A stretch of DNA of 15,973 bases from assembly GCA_044867805.1 (NCBI GenBank), contig JBIOVQ010000186.1, forward strand, positions 1-15,973, read 5' to 3'. The DNA comes from SG8-41 sp044867805 (GTDB lineage Bacteria > Pseudomonadota > Gammaproteobacteria > Burkholderiales > SG8-41). Below, piece after piece: positions 5,770 through 14,514 of this stretch (the stretch's first letter is position 1; every line of letters starts with the position of its first letter). A program made the translations under genes and the position numbers. The notes beneath the pieces are model-generated. The model worked only from the letters and a program-made list of their open reading frames with translations. It was not told the DNA's origin and ran no database searches.

Positions 5770-8700
5770 TTAGTGGATCGTGGCCTGCGGGTCGGCCGCG
5801 ATGAACCTGGAGACGTGCGCCAGGAGCTCCGCCTCCTGGTAGGGTTTCCCGAGAAACTCGTTCACCTTGAGCTGTGCCGCCTGGTCGCGGTGCTTGTCTG
5901 CCGTGCGCGAGGAGATGAAGATGATCGGAACGTTCTGCGTGCGCGGATCGGCGCGCACGTTCCGGGTAAGCTCGAAGCCGTCCATGCGCGGCATCTCGAT
6001 GTCCACCAGCATCACGGCGGGGAGCATGTCCCTCATCTGCTCGAGCGCGTCCACGCCGTCCTTGGCGGTGAGGACCTGGTAACCCTCGCGCTCGAGCAGC
6101 CGGCTCGTGATCTTGCGCACGGTGAGCGAGTCGTCCACCACCAGGATGATTGGAGCCGCCGAGCGCGCGGGGGCGGCGGCAGCGACAGGCTGCGCTGCCT
6201 CGACGCGCGCGGTCGCCATGCGCAGGCGCTGCGCCAGCTGCACGGGATTGATGATGAGCGCGATACGCCCGTCGGGCAGCACCGTGGCGCCGCCGACGCC
6301 CGGGACGCGTGCCAGCTGCGGCCCGACGTTCTTGACGACGATTTCCTGGGTGCCCAGCATCTCGTCCACGTGCAGGGCGATGCGCTGGATGCCGCTGCGC
6401 AGCAGCAGGACCGAGTTGTAGGCCTGCGCCTCGGTCGGTTCGGCGGTGCCGAGCAGGAGCTGGATGTAGTGCAGGGGATACTGGCGGTCCTGCGTTTCGA
6501 CCACCTTCTTCTCGTAGAGCGCGGCCAGCGCATCGCTCTTGAGGCGCAGCACCTGCTCGACCATCGCCGAGGAGATGGCGAGCACGCGCGTGCCCGAGCG
6601 TACCAGGACCGCCTGCGTCACCGCGAGGGTGAGCGGCAGGTAGATGGTGAAGGTGGTGCCTTTGCCGCGCGCCGTGGCTATGTCTATGCGCCCGCCGATC
6701 GAGGCAATGTCGTTGCGCACCACGTCCATGCCGACGCCCCGGCCCGCGAGCTCGGTCACGGTTTCCGCGGTCGACAGGCCCGAGGCGAATACCAGGTTCA
6801 TCAGCTCGATTTCCGTCGGCTCCTTGCCGGGCTCCAGGATTCCCTTTTCGAGGGCCTTGCGGTGCAGCTTTCCGAGATCGAGGCCCGCCCCGTCGTCGCT
6901 CACGATCAGCGCGATTTCATTGCTTTCCTGGCGCAGTGTGATGGTGATGCGCCCGGTTTCAGGCTTGCCGTCCGCCACGCGGGCGGCGGGTGATTCGAGG
7001 CCGTGGCCGAGCGAATTGCGCAGCATGTGCTCGAGCGGCGCCCCGATCTTCTCCAGCACGCTGCGGTCGAGCTCCACCTCGCTGCCTTCGATCACGAGCT
7101 CCGCCTTCTTGTCGAGCTCCCGCGCCACCTGGCGCACGATGCGGTAGAGGCGCTCGTCGAGGTTCGAGAACGGCACCGCCCGCATCCGCATGAGCTCCTG
7201 CTGCACGTCGCGGCTGGTCCGCGCCTGGGCCAGCAGCGCCGCGTCGGTTTCCCCCATGCTCTTGACCAGGGTCTGCTGGATCGAGGTCACGTCGTGCAGG
7301 CTCTCCGCCATCAGGCGCGTGAGCTCCTGCAGCCGCGTATAGCGGTCGAACTCGAGCGGGTCGAAGTTGCGATGCTGCTCCTCGGCCACGGCGGCCCGCG
7401 ACTGCATCTGGCTCTCCGCCTGGATCTCGACCTCGCGCAGCTGGCCGCGCATCCGCGCGATGCTGTCGTTCAGATCGGTGAGCGACTGCTTCACCGCGCG
7501 CAGCTCCGCCTCGATGCGGGAGCGCGCGATGCCGACCTCGCCGGATTCGTTGATGAGGTGGTCGAGCGTGTCGGCGTTGACGCGCAGCATCGAGGCCGGC
7601 CCGGCCAGGGGCGCCTCGCCGCGCGCCGGCGCTTCCCGCGCGGCCGCGCCCCCGGGCTCCGGCGCCGCCGCGGCCGGCTTTGCGAACGTCAGGGGCTCGC
7701 CGGTCCGCATGCGCTCGAGGTCGAGGCTCAGCCGGTCCATCTTCGATTCCAGCTCCTCGAACAGCTCGGCGGTGAACTGCTTCGCCTCTATCGCGGCTTC
7801 GAGGCGGCTTTCCATGAGGTGGGTAAGCTCGCCCAGCCGGATCGCGCCCGCCATCCGCGCGCTGCCCTTGAATGTGTGCAGGACGCGCATGAGCGACTGC
7901 GTGACCTTCTCATCGGCGGGGTTGGCCTTCAGCTCGCGCAGGTCGCTGCCGAGGTGGGGCAGCAGCTCCTGCGCCTCCTCCAGGAAGATCGGCAACAGCT
8001 GCGGATCGATGTCGTCGTGCATCTTCCGCGATTCTTTCCCGCCAGCAGCGAGAGCCGCTGCGGGAGGCGCCTCCGGCTGCTTCGAGAACGTGAGGGACTC
8101 GCCGGCCGGCGCGGGAGGCGTCTTCGGCCGCTTCGCGGTCGTGAGCGGCTCGACGGCTGGCGCGGGAGGTGCCTTAGGCGGCTTCGCGGTCGTAAGCGGC
8201 TCGCCGGTCGCGGGGGGCGCCTTCGGCGGTCGCGCAATCGTGAGCGGCTCGCCGGCCGCTGTCGACGTGACGGGCGGCGGCACCGCGGACTGCAGCTTGT
8301 CCGTCAGTTCCTGCAGGCGGCGCGCTTCCTTCCTGGCGGCCTTGGGTGACTTGCGCTCCGCGACCGCGTCCACCATCTCGCGGAGTTTTACGATGGCCGT
8401 TTGAACCGGCCGGGCCTCGCTCTCCTCGACCACCTGCCGCGCGTACGGAATCCAGTGCTCGACGGCGCTGGCCAGATCGGCAATTTCGGAGAATCCCGTC
8501 GTGCGCGAGCTGCTCGCCAGAGTGTGCGCGGCGCGCAGGAACTCGTGCGACGCTTCGCCGCCCGATGTGGCGCGCCATCCCGTGTACTCGGCCTCGAGCG
8601 TGGCGACGTGCTGCGCGCTCTCGCTGAGGTAGATCTCGAAGAAGCCGCGCGCCATCCGCACGCTGCCGATTTCCACTTCCTCGGCTTCCGGAGCCTGGCC

Positions 8701-11370
8701 GGCTGCCGGCGCGGCGGGGGCGGGTATGGGGGCCGGTTCGGGCTCTAGGGGTTCGAGGGGCTCCAGGGCCTCCAGGGCCTCGACGGCCTCGATGATGGCC
8801 TGGGCGTCGACAGCCGGCGGGGGAGGCGGCTCGGCGGCCGCAGCCGGCTCCATGACAGGCTCTATCACGGGCTCTACGACAGGCTCTGCGGCACGCGCTG
8901 CGGCGGGCACCGGGGCCGGCTCTGCGGCTGTCAATTCCCCGGACTTCACCTTGCGGGCGAAGTCGACGATGTGCTCGCCCTTCAATACCAGCGGCTTGTT
9001 TTCCCGCAATTGCTCGACCCATTCGGTGAACGACGCGCTGGCCATCATGATCAGGTCGAGCAGCCCCTTCGTGGCCGGCTCCTTCCGCTCCAGCTGCTGG
9101 TTCATGACCTGCTCGATTTCCCACGCGACCTCGCCGAGTCCCATGAGGCCCACCATGCGGCCGCTGCCCTTGAGCGTGTGGAAGCCGCGGCGGATGCGGG
9201 TCAGCTCATCGAAGTTCTGCGGCTGCTCCCGGCATATCGCCAGAGCCTCGTCGATGCTCGCGAGCACCTCGCCCGCTTCCTCCAGGAAGATCGCGAGCAG
9301 CTCCGCGTTGGCCTCCGGTTGCGGCCCCGCGGACGGTTGCAGGGGCACAGGGGTTTGCAGCACCACCGTAGCCGGTTCCGCGCCCGGGGCGTGCATCACC
9401 ACCGTCTTCGTCGCTTCCGCGGGTGCCCCCGGACCACGCATCACCACCGTCTTCGTCGCTTCCGCGGGCGCTCCCGGACCGCGCATCACCACCGTCTTCG
9501 TCGCTTCCGCGGGCGCCGGGGCGCGCAGCACCACTGTCGGCGGTTCCGCGCCGGGCGCGGTCTGGGGCATCGCGGCCGCCGCCTCGATGATGGTGAAATC
9601 CTCGACGGGTTGTTTCGCCGCGGCGGGCGCGCGAGCCGATGGGGCGGCAGCCGGCTGCTCCTGAGGGGCGGACTGCCGCGCGGCCGCTCCGCGTTTCTTG
9701 ATGCGATCGAAGAAAAGCTGGATGGCCTGCTCGGCGGGTTCCCGGCCGTGCACGCAGGGGTCGAGATAGAACCCGATGCTGCTCAGTCCTTCCGCGATCC
9801 AGTCCATGTCGTCTTCTGCGCCGGCGTAGTCCGGCTTGGCGCATTCGCCGATCATGCCCTCGCACAAGGCCAGGGCCTCGGCCGCCCGCTGAAAGCGCAG
9901 CACGTACAGCGCGCCGTTGATCTGCCGGAGGTGCGGCTTCAGGGCCGGCAGCGTGGCGCGCTTCGCGGGGTCGCGCGCAAATGCGTCGAGGGCCTGCTCC
10001 ACGTGGTGGAGGTTGGTCAGGATTTCCTTGGAGACCTGCGCGCGCAATTGCAGGGCGCCGACCTGCTGGCTCAGGTCCGCGCGCATACCGGGCGGCGGCT
10101 CGCCGGTCGACTTGCCCTTGGCGGCGTCGAGCAGCCAGCCCCCCATGATCGCGATCTGCTGCTCGAGGTCCGCCGCGGGGTCGGTGAAGTTTTCGATGAC
10201 GTGTTCCACCAGCAGGAACGCGGAGGCCATTTCTATGACCATGAGCTGACCCGTCGTGGGATACGGATCGGGCAGGCGCGACGCTACCAGCGATATGGCG
10301 TCGAGCAGCTTCACCAGGTGCTGGTTGCCGAGGTCCTTGGCCTTGGCCTTGAACGAGGTGACCAGCTCGCGGAAGCGCGCCGCGCTGCCCTGCTCGGCCG
10401 AGATGTACTCGACCCAGCCGCCCTTCAGGGCCTCGAGCCGCGAGCGCAGGTCTTCGAGCGCGGGCCCGAGCCAGTCCAGGTCGAATTCCATCAGCCCCGG
10501 CACGCTCGGCGCGGGGAACAGGCTGTCGAGCCGGTAAAGGTGCCGGACTTCCCGGAGCCGGTTGCTGACCGGCTTGGTCTTGGCGATCAGGTACATGATG
10601 TCGCGCAGCAGCAGCTCGTTGACCTTCCCCGAGCCCGCCGCCAGGTCGCGCATCTGAAAGTCGATCTTGTTGCACAGCGTCTTGCCGGTCGCCAGCCATT
10701 CCGCGTCCGGCGCCTTGGCCAGGCCCTCGATGAGGCCCTGCGCGACCCACCACAGCGCGCGGGGCTCAGGCAACTGCGGGGCGACCTGATGGAACCCGTC
10801 CAGCGCCGCGTGCATCTCCTTCAGGCCGTCGGGCTGATTGCGCAGCATTCCCAGCAGGCCGCGCTGGAAACGCGCGCGCTCCCCCTGGAGGAACGGCCCC
10901 AGCTGCTCCTTGGAAAGCTTCTTCAGCTTCGGGTGCGCGGGGGGCTGCGGCTCGAGGTCGGGGAAGAACAGGTCCTTCTCGGAAAGATCCGACTTGCCCT
11001 GCAGGGAGCCCAGCTCGCGGTAGGTGGGGAACAGCCGCAACGGCGCATCGGGCTGTCCCCGCGCGAGATCGTCGACGTACTCCTTCAGGGCGAGCACGGC
11101 CCGGTCGATGACCTCGATCGCCGCCTTGCTGGGCCGCGCCTGCGGCAGCCCGGTGAAGCTGCCTTCGATCGTCTCGGAGAAGCGCGTCGCGCCGTTCAGC
11201 CCGACGATGCGCAGCGCGCCGCTGACCTGGTGCAGCTGGCCCGGGCACACGCCCAGCACGGCAGCGTTCTCCGGCGCCGCCGTGAACTTGGCGATGCTGT
11301 CCCGCACCAGCTTGAGGGCGTAATCGACCTCGGTCTTGATGAAGGACAGCAGTTGGGCAGGAACGGCCAT
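5770..11370 (-). CDS. pilL: PilL/ChpA hybrid CheA-type histidine kinase with multiple Hpt domains and a receiver
   Basis: 1866 aa cytoplasmic kinase of the Pil-Chp system; it takes signals from PilJ through PilI and phosphorylates PilG and PilH. Hpt-like modules in order: N-terminal (about 1-130, H47 in QLHQVSGAL); a degenerate copy near 430-545 with Arg at the His position (R482 in HLRQINGAL); 690-800 (H731 in FHTLKGSGRM); 905-1005 (H949 in AAHTLASSS); 1122-1215 (H1165 in LHTFKGSARM). A coiled dimerisation region follows. The ATPase domain (about 1425-1582) has N box LRNSLGHGLE (N1452, H1456), G1 DDGAG (1492-1496) and G2 GRGVGMDVV. Next come a CheW-like domain (about 1583-1720) and a C-terminal receiver (1741-1860) with D1746/D1747, phospho-acceptor D1790 and K1842. 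Ala/Pro linkers hold two repeat arrays. AAGG sits 5 nt before the ATG, and the gene starts 8 nt after pilJ ends. Confidence 0.96.
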   Translation of the reverse strand: MAVPAQLLSFIKTEVDYALKLVRDSIAKFTAAPENAAVLGVCPGQLHQVSGALRIVGLNGATRFSETIEGSFTGLPQARPSKAAIEVIDRAVLALKEYVDDLARGQPDAPLRLFPTYRELGSLQGKSDLSEKDLFFPDLEPQPPAHPKLKKLSKEQLGPFLQGERARFQRGLLGMLRNQPDGLKEMHAALDGFHQVAPQLPEPRALWWVAQGLIEGLAKAPDAEWLATGKTLCNKIDFQMRDLAAGSGKVNELLLRDIMYLIAKTKPVSNRLREVRHLYRLDSLFPAPSVPGLMEFDLDWLGPALEDLRSRLEALKGGWVEYISAEQGSAARFRELVTSFKAKAKDLGNQHLVKLLDAISLVASRLPDPYPTTGQLMVIEMASAFLLVEHVIENFTDPAADLEQQIAIMGGWLLDAAKGKSTGEPPPGMRADLSQQVGALQLRAQVSKEILTNLHHVEQALDAFARDPAKRATLPALKPHLRQINGALYVLRFQRAAEALALCEGMIGECAKPDYAGAEDDMDWIAEGLSSIGFYLDPCVHGREPAEQAIQLFFDRIKKRGAAARQSAPQEQPAAAPSARAPAAAKQPVEDFTIIEAAAAMPQTAPGAEPPTVVLRAPAPAEATKTVVMRGPGAPAEATKTVVMRGPGAPAEATKTVVMHAPGAEPATVVLQTPVPLQPSAGPQPEANAELLAIFLEEAGEVLASIDEALAICREQPQNFDELTRIRRGFHTLKGSGRMVGLMGLGEVAWEIEQVMNQQLERKEPATKGLLDLIMMASASFTEWVEQLRENKPLVLKGEHIVDFARKVKSGELTAAEPAPVPAAARAAEPVVEPVIEPVMEPAAAAEPPPPPAVDAQAIIEAVEALEALEPLEPLEPEPAPIPAPAAPAAGQAPEAEEVEIGSVRMARGFFEIYLSESAQHVATLEAEYTGWRATSGGEASHEFLRAAHTLASSSRTTGFSEIADLASAVEHWIPYARQVVEESEARPVQTAIVKLREMVDAVAERKSPKAARKEARRLQELTDKLQSAVPPPVTSTAAGEPLTIARPPKAPPATGEPLTTAKPPKAPPAPAVEPLTTAKRPKTPPAPAGESLTFSKQPEAPPAAALAAGGKESRKMHDDIDPQLLPIFLEEAQELLPHLGSDLRELKANPADEKVTQSLMRVLHTFKGSARMAGAIRLGELTHLMESRLEAAIEAKQFTAELFEELESKMDRLSLDLERMRTGEPLTFAKPAAAAPEPGGAAAREAPARGEAPLAGPASMLRVNADTLDHLINESGEVGIARSRIEAELRAVKQSLTDLNDSIARMRGQLREVEIQAESQMQSRAAVAEEQHRNFDPLEFDRYTRLQELTRLMAESLHDVTSIQQTLVKSMGETDAALLAQARTSRDVQQELMRMRAVPFSNLDERLYRIVRQVARELDKKAELVIEGSEVELDRSVLEKIGAPLEHMLRNSLGHGLESPAARVADGKPETGRITITLRQESNEIALIVSDDGAGLDLGKLHRKALEKGILEPGKEPTEIELMNLVFASGLSTAETVTELAGRGVGMDVVRNDIASIGGRIDIATARGKGTTFTIYLPLTLAVTQAVLVRSGTRVLAISSAMVEQVLRLKSDALAALYEKKVVETQDRQYPLHYIQLLLGTAEPTEAQAYNSVLLLRSGIQRIALHVDEMLGTQEIVVKNVGPQLARVPGVGGATVLPDGRIALIINPVQLAQRLRMATARVEAAQPVAAAAPARSAAPIILVVDDSLTVRKITSRLLEREGYQVLTAKDGVDALEQMRDMLPAVMLVDIEMPRMDGFELTRNVRADPRTQNVPIIFISSRTADKHRDQAAQLKVNEFLGKPYQEAELLAHVSRFIAADPQATIH
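8056..8256 (-). repeat. Repeat array in PilL linker (GEPLTxAKPPK units)
   Basis: Four imperfect copies of about 16-17 residues begin with GEPLTIARPPK, GEPLTTAKPPK, VEPLTTAKRPK and GESLTFSKQPE (PilL residues about 1040-1105). They lie between the fourth and fifth Hpt-like modules. A fifth copy of the core (GEPLTFAKP, from residue 1224, near base 7700) follows the fifth module, so the motif brackets that domain. The units are basic and Pro-rich and are probably disordered. Confidence 0.75.
9398..9517 (-). repeat. 45-bp tandem repeat in PilL linker (TKTVVM units)
   Basis: Two full 45-bp units (9398-9442 and 9443-9487) plus a partial third copy encode a 15-residue unit with core EATKTVVM and GPGAPA, PilL residues about 618-662. 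The copies are nearly identical in DNA, with a few mostly silent differences, which suggests recent expansion. Looser TVVL copies flank the array (residues 612-615 and 668-671). The repeat is in frame and sits in the linker just before the Hpt module carrying H731. Confidence 0.85.
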
Positions 11371-11378
11371 GATTTCCT

Positions 11379-13541
11379 TTATACCTTGAAGCCCGCCACC
11401 GATTGCTTGAGGCCGTCAGCAAGCTCGGTCAGCTTGGCGGTCTGGGCGGCGGTCTTGCGCGTGCCCTCCATGGTGAGCTGCGTGACGCCCAGGATCTCCT
11501 TCATGTTGGAGGCGACCTTGGTGGCGGCGCCGGCCTGCTTCTGCGTGATGTCCGAAATCGAGCGGATCAGCTCCGCCAGGCGGTTGGACACCTGCCCGAT
11601 CTCGCGCAGCGCGCGGTCGGCTTCGTCGGCGGTCTTGGTGCCCTCGACCACCCCCTGCGTGCTGCGCTCCATGGCCTCGACGGCGTCCTGGGTATCGCGC
11701 TGAATGCTCTTCACGATCGCGCTGATGTGCTTGGTCGCTTCCCCGGAACGCTCAGCGAGCCGCTGCACCTCCTCCGCCACCACCGTGAAGCCGCGTCCCG
11801 CCTCTCCCGCGGACGCCGCCTGGATCGCGGCGTTCAGCGCGAGCACGTTGGTCTGCTCGGTGATATCCGATATGAGCGCGACGATCTCGCCGATCTCCTG
11901 CGAGCTCTCGCCGAGGCGCTTGATGCGCTTGGCCGTTTCCTGTATTTGATCGCGGATCTCGTTCATCCCCTTGATCGCGTTCTGCACCGCTTGCGCGCCC
12001 TTTTGCGCGGCCTGCACGGACGTGTCCGCCACTTTCGCGGAGTCACCGGCGTTTTTCGAGGCCTCGGTCATGGACTGCGCCATCTGGGTTACCGACTGCC
12101 CCGTTCCCTGGATCTCCGTGGACTGCCTTTGCGCGGCCTGCAGCAGCTGGCCGGACACCGTCTGGGCCTCCTGGGTGGCGGAGGTCACCTGCTGCGCGGC
12201 GGAAGTGATGCCTGTCACCAGGCGCCGCATTTCGCCGACCGCGTAGTTGATCGAGTCGGCTATGGCGCCGGTAATGTCCTCAGTCACCTTGGGCCGCACG
12301 GTCAGGTCGCCGTCCGCCAGGTTGCTGATCTCGTCGAGCAGTCGCAAGATGGCCTCCTGGTTGGTGCGGTTCACCTGCTCGCTTTCCACCGCACGGCGCA
12401 TGCTGTCGTCGATGTAGACCTTGCCGAGCAGCAGCAGGCCGGCGAGAGCGAGGAGCGTGCTGACGATCGCGCCCCACACGTAATAGCGCTGCATGCCGCC
12501 TTCTTCCTGCTGGGTGTACATGTCGACCAGCTCGATCGGCGACTTGAGCAGGGCCTCGCTCGCGCCGAATATGTCGCGCGCCGCCTGCTTGGCGCCGGCC
12601 AGCGGCCGCATGTTGTCGAGAATGGCCTGCACGCTGGTAGCGAAAGGCGTGAACGCCTTGTCCAGGGCCTGGGCGCGGCTCTTGACGTCCGCGTCCTGGA
12701 TCGGCTGCACGCCCGTGACGGTACCCTCTCCCAGCAATGCCTTGAGCGTGCGCAGGTAGGCGCGAGTATTGTTGCCGAGCGCCAGCGCCACTTGCGGGTT
12801 CGGTCTTTCGGTGGAAAGCAGCCGCACCGCATTGATGAAGTCGAAGTTGGAGGTATCGTGGTAGAGCTGCTGGGTGAAAGTGAGGGTGCCGTAGCGCTCG
12901 CGGGCATCGCGCGCGCTGATGAACAACTCCTGCGCGAGCAAGGCCAGCTGCGGCGCGGATCTCGCGATCGCTTCCTCGCGCTGGCGCAGCTCGATCAGGT
13001 TCTTCTCCTGCGCCAGGATCAGCTCGATGTTCTTCTGCACGGGGCTCCACATCTTGTCGAGCGACTGCAGCGCCGGCTGGATTTCCCCCGGGGACGCCGT
13101 CACGTTGACGCCGAGGCGGGCGCCGCCCTTCTCGAGCAGCCGCAGGTTGGCGACGAACTGGTCCTGGCTCTGCTTCAGCTGGGCGAAAGCCGTCGGGATG
13201 CCGTCGGCCGCCTGCTGCGCGGCGTTCGCGATGCGCTGCGAGAGCATCTGCATCTCGGTCGAGGTCGAGAGATACTGCGTGTTCTGCGTGGCCTGGCGGG
13301 TGTTCAGGTAGACGCACGCGGCCGCTACCAGCAGGAACAGGACCATCACGGTGATCAGCGCCTGCAGCTGCCCGGTCACGGACATCCGCCCGAGCAGGGG
13401 CAGTCCGGCCCGCCTGGCCGGCGCCGGAGCGCTCGGTCTGGCGCTCGGGGCCGCTGCTCGAGCGATCCCCTTGTCTGCCGCGGGAGCGGGTTTCGGGCCG
13501 CCCACCGGCGGCACTTTGACTGCGCTAACGTTGGTTGCCAT
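11379..13541 (-). CDS. pilJ: PilJ, type IV pilus methyl-accepting chemotaxis transducer
   Basis: 720 aa inner-membrane chemoreceptor of the Pil-Chp system. A cytoplasmic N-terminal tail rich in Ala and Pro (1-50) precedes membrane segment 1 (about 57-78). The periplasmic part (79-353) carries the PilJ-type helical sensor modules (for example STSTEMQMLSQRIANAAQQA near 92-111). Membrane segment 2 is at about 354-376, with a HAMP-like region at about 385-445. The signalling domain runs to the C-terminus, with the conserved hairpin tip near 555-600 (TEQTNVLALNAAIQAASAGE). The protein should signal to PilL through PilI. AGGGGA precedes the ATG by 7 nt. It follows pilI by 72 bp and ends 8 bp before pilL, in operon order. 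The long N-terminal tail is the odd feature. No pilK or chpB methylation enzymes occur in the window. Confidence 0.95.
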   Translation of the reverse strand: MATNVSAVKVPPVGGPKPAPAADKGIARAAAPSARPSAPAPARRAGLPLLGRMSVTGQLQALITVMVLFLLVAAACVYLNTRQATQNTQYLSTSTEMQMLSQRIANAAQQAADGIPTAFAQLKQSQDQFVANLRLLEKGGARLGVNVTASPGEIQPALQSLDKMWSPVQKNIELILAQEKNLIELRQREEAIARSAPQLALLAQELFISARDARERYGTLTFTQQLYHDTSNFDFINAVRLLSTERPNPQVALALGNNTRAYLRTLKALLGEGTVTGVQPIQDADVKSRAQALDKAFTPFATSVQAILDNMRPLAGAKQAARDIFGASEALLKSPIELVDMYTQQEEGGMQRYYVWGAIVSTLLALAGLLLLGKVYIDDSMRRAVESEQVNRTNQEAILRLLDEISNLADGDLTVRPKVTEDITGAIADSINYAVGEMRRLVTGITSAAQQVTSATQEAQTVSGQLLQAAQRQSTEIQGTGQSVTQMAQSMTEASKNAGDSAKVADTSVQAAQKGAQAVQNAIKGMNEIRDQIQETAKRIKRLGESSQEIGEIVALISDITEQTNVLALNAAIQAASAGEAGRGFTVVAEEVQRLAERSGEATKHISAIVKSIQRDTQDAVEAMERSTQGVVEGTKTADEADRALREIGQVSNRLAELIRSISDITQKQAGAATKVASNMKEILGVTQLTMEGTRKTAAQTAKLTELADGLKQSVAGFKV

Positions 13542-13613
13542 GTTCGTGTCCCCTAAAGAATACGTGATTGTTCGCCGGTCCGGGCCTCACCGCCCCCCGG
13601 CTTCACGATGCCT

Positions 13614-14123
13614 TCACGCCGCCACCCCGAGAAAGTCGGGGTGCTGCGCGAGCTGCACCATGTCGAGCTCCTTCCACTGTCTGCCGTCCACGTCGTCGTA
13701 TTCCGCCTTGAGCCACGGCGCCGCCTGCGCGCTGCGGGCGCGCGGCTGCAGTTGCTCGGGATTGCGCAAGCCCAGCGAGCGGTCTATGAGCAGAGCGCTG
13801 CCCAGGCGGAAACGCTCGCCGATGAGCAGCAGGCGCGCCTGCTCGGTCAGCGTCACCCCCATCCCGCCGAGAAACGCCGGAAAGTCGACCACGCTGTAGA
13901 GCATGCCCCGGATGCTGGTCACCCCCTTGAGCCAGGGGCGGGTCAGCGGCACGGGCGAAATCGCGGTCACCGGTATTACCTCGCCGGCGTCGCCGAGATC
14001 GACCAGCCAGTTCTCCGCGCCCACCTGCACGCCGAGCCGCGAGGTGGTGCGCCCGCTCTCGGCGCTGCGCAGCCGCTCGACCAGCGCGTGCTGGTAGTCC
14101 CGCAGTGAGATCCTGTCCGCCAT
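13614..14123 (-). CDS. pilI: PilI, CheW-like coupling protein
   Basis: 169 aa, a single CheW-like domain (about 28-165) expected to bridge PilJ and the kinase PilL in the cytoplasm. The core motif WLKGVTSIRGMLYSVVDF (64-81) matches the W-x-x-G-x-x-x-x-R-G signature of CheW/PilI proteins and is followed by the FLGG typical of PilI. The ATG abuts the pilH stop codon (TAA then ATG, no gap) with only a weak Shine-Dalgarno, so translation is probably coupled to pilH. Length is normal for the family. Confidence 0.93.
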   Translation of the reverse strand: MADRISLRDYQHALVERLRSAESGRTTSRLGVQVGAENWLVDLGDAGEVIPVTAISPVPLTRPWLKGVTSIRGMLYSVVDFPAFLGGMGVTLTEQARLLLIGERFRLGSALLIDRSLGLRNPEQLQPRARSAQAAPWLKAEYDDVDGRQWKELDMVQLAQHPDFLGVAA

Positions 14124-14489
14124 TTATCCGAGCGCCGAAATCTTCGCCAGCAGGTCGGCCTGCTTGATCGGCTTCACGATATAGTCCCGGGCGCCCTGGC
14201 GCAGGCCCCAGACCTTGTCGGTCTCCTGGGACTTGGTGGTGATGATGATCACCGGGATGTTCTTGGTGGCGTCGTTCTTGCTCAGCTCGCGCGTCGCCTG
14301 GAAGCCGTTCTGCCCCGGCAGCACGACGTCCATCAGCACGAGGTCCGGCTTGGCCACCTTGATCTTGGCGAGCGCGTCCTCTGCGGTGTCCGCGGTGGTC
14401 ACCTTGTATCCGTTCTTCGTCAGGATATCGGTCAGGTACTGGCGGTCCGTGGGTGAATCTTCGACGACGAGTACGTTCTGTATGGGCAT
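14124..14489 (-). CDS. pilH: PilH, single-domain response regulator
   Basis: 121 aa receiver domain with no output domain. The acidic pocket is E10/D11, the phospho-acceptor is D54 (LVLMDVVLPGQNGF), followed by the conserved Thr (T84 or T85, in IIITTKS) and K106 (YIVKPIK). The LPGQNGFQ sequence after the Asp and the second position in the operon identify it as PilH rather than PilG. PilH receives phosphate from PilL and is associated with pilus retraction through PilT in P. aeruginosa. AAGGAC lies upstream of the ATG. The gene begins 25 bp after pilG ends and directly abuts pilI. Confidence 0.93.
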   Translation of the reverse strand: MPIQNVLVVEDSPTDRQYLTDILTKNGYKVTTADTAEDALAKIKVAKPDLVLMDVVLPGQNGFQATRELSKNDATKNIPVIIITTKSQETDKVWGLRQGARDYIVKPIKQADLLAKISALG

Positions 14490-14514
14490 GGTTCTGTCCT
14501 TTTGCTGGTATCGA

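Noticed and set aside
9398..9517. CRISPR-like array
   Set aside because: The 45-bp units are contiguous without spacers and encode in-frame repeats of PilL.
8971..13556. Long plus-strand open frames (910 and 717 codons) opposite pilL and pilJ
   Set aside because: They are low-complexity Arg/Leu/His-rich translations antisense to clear PilL and PilJ domains; no start signal or family match was seen.
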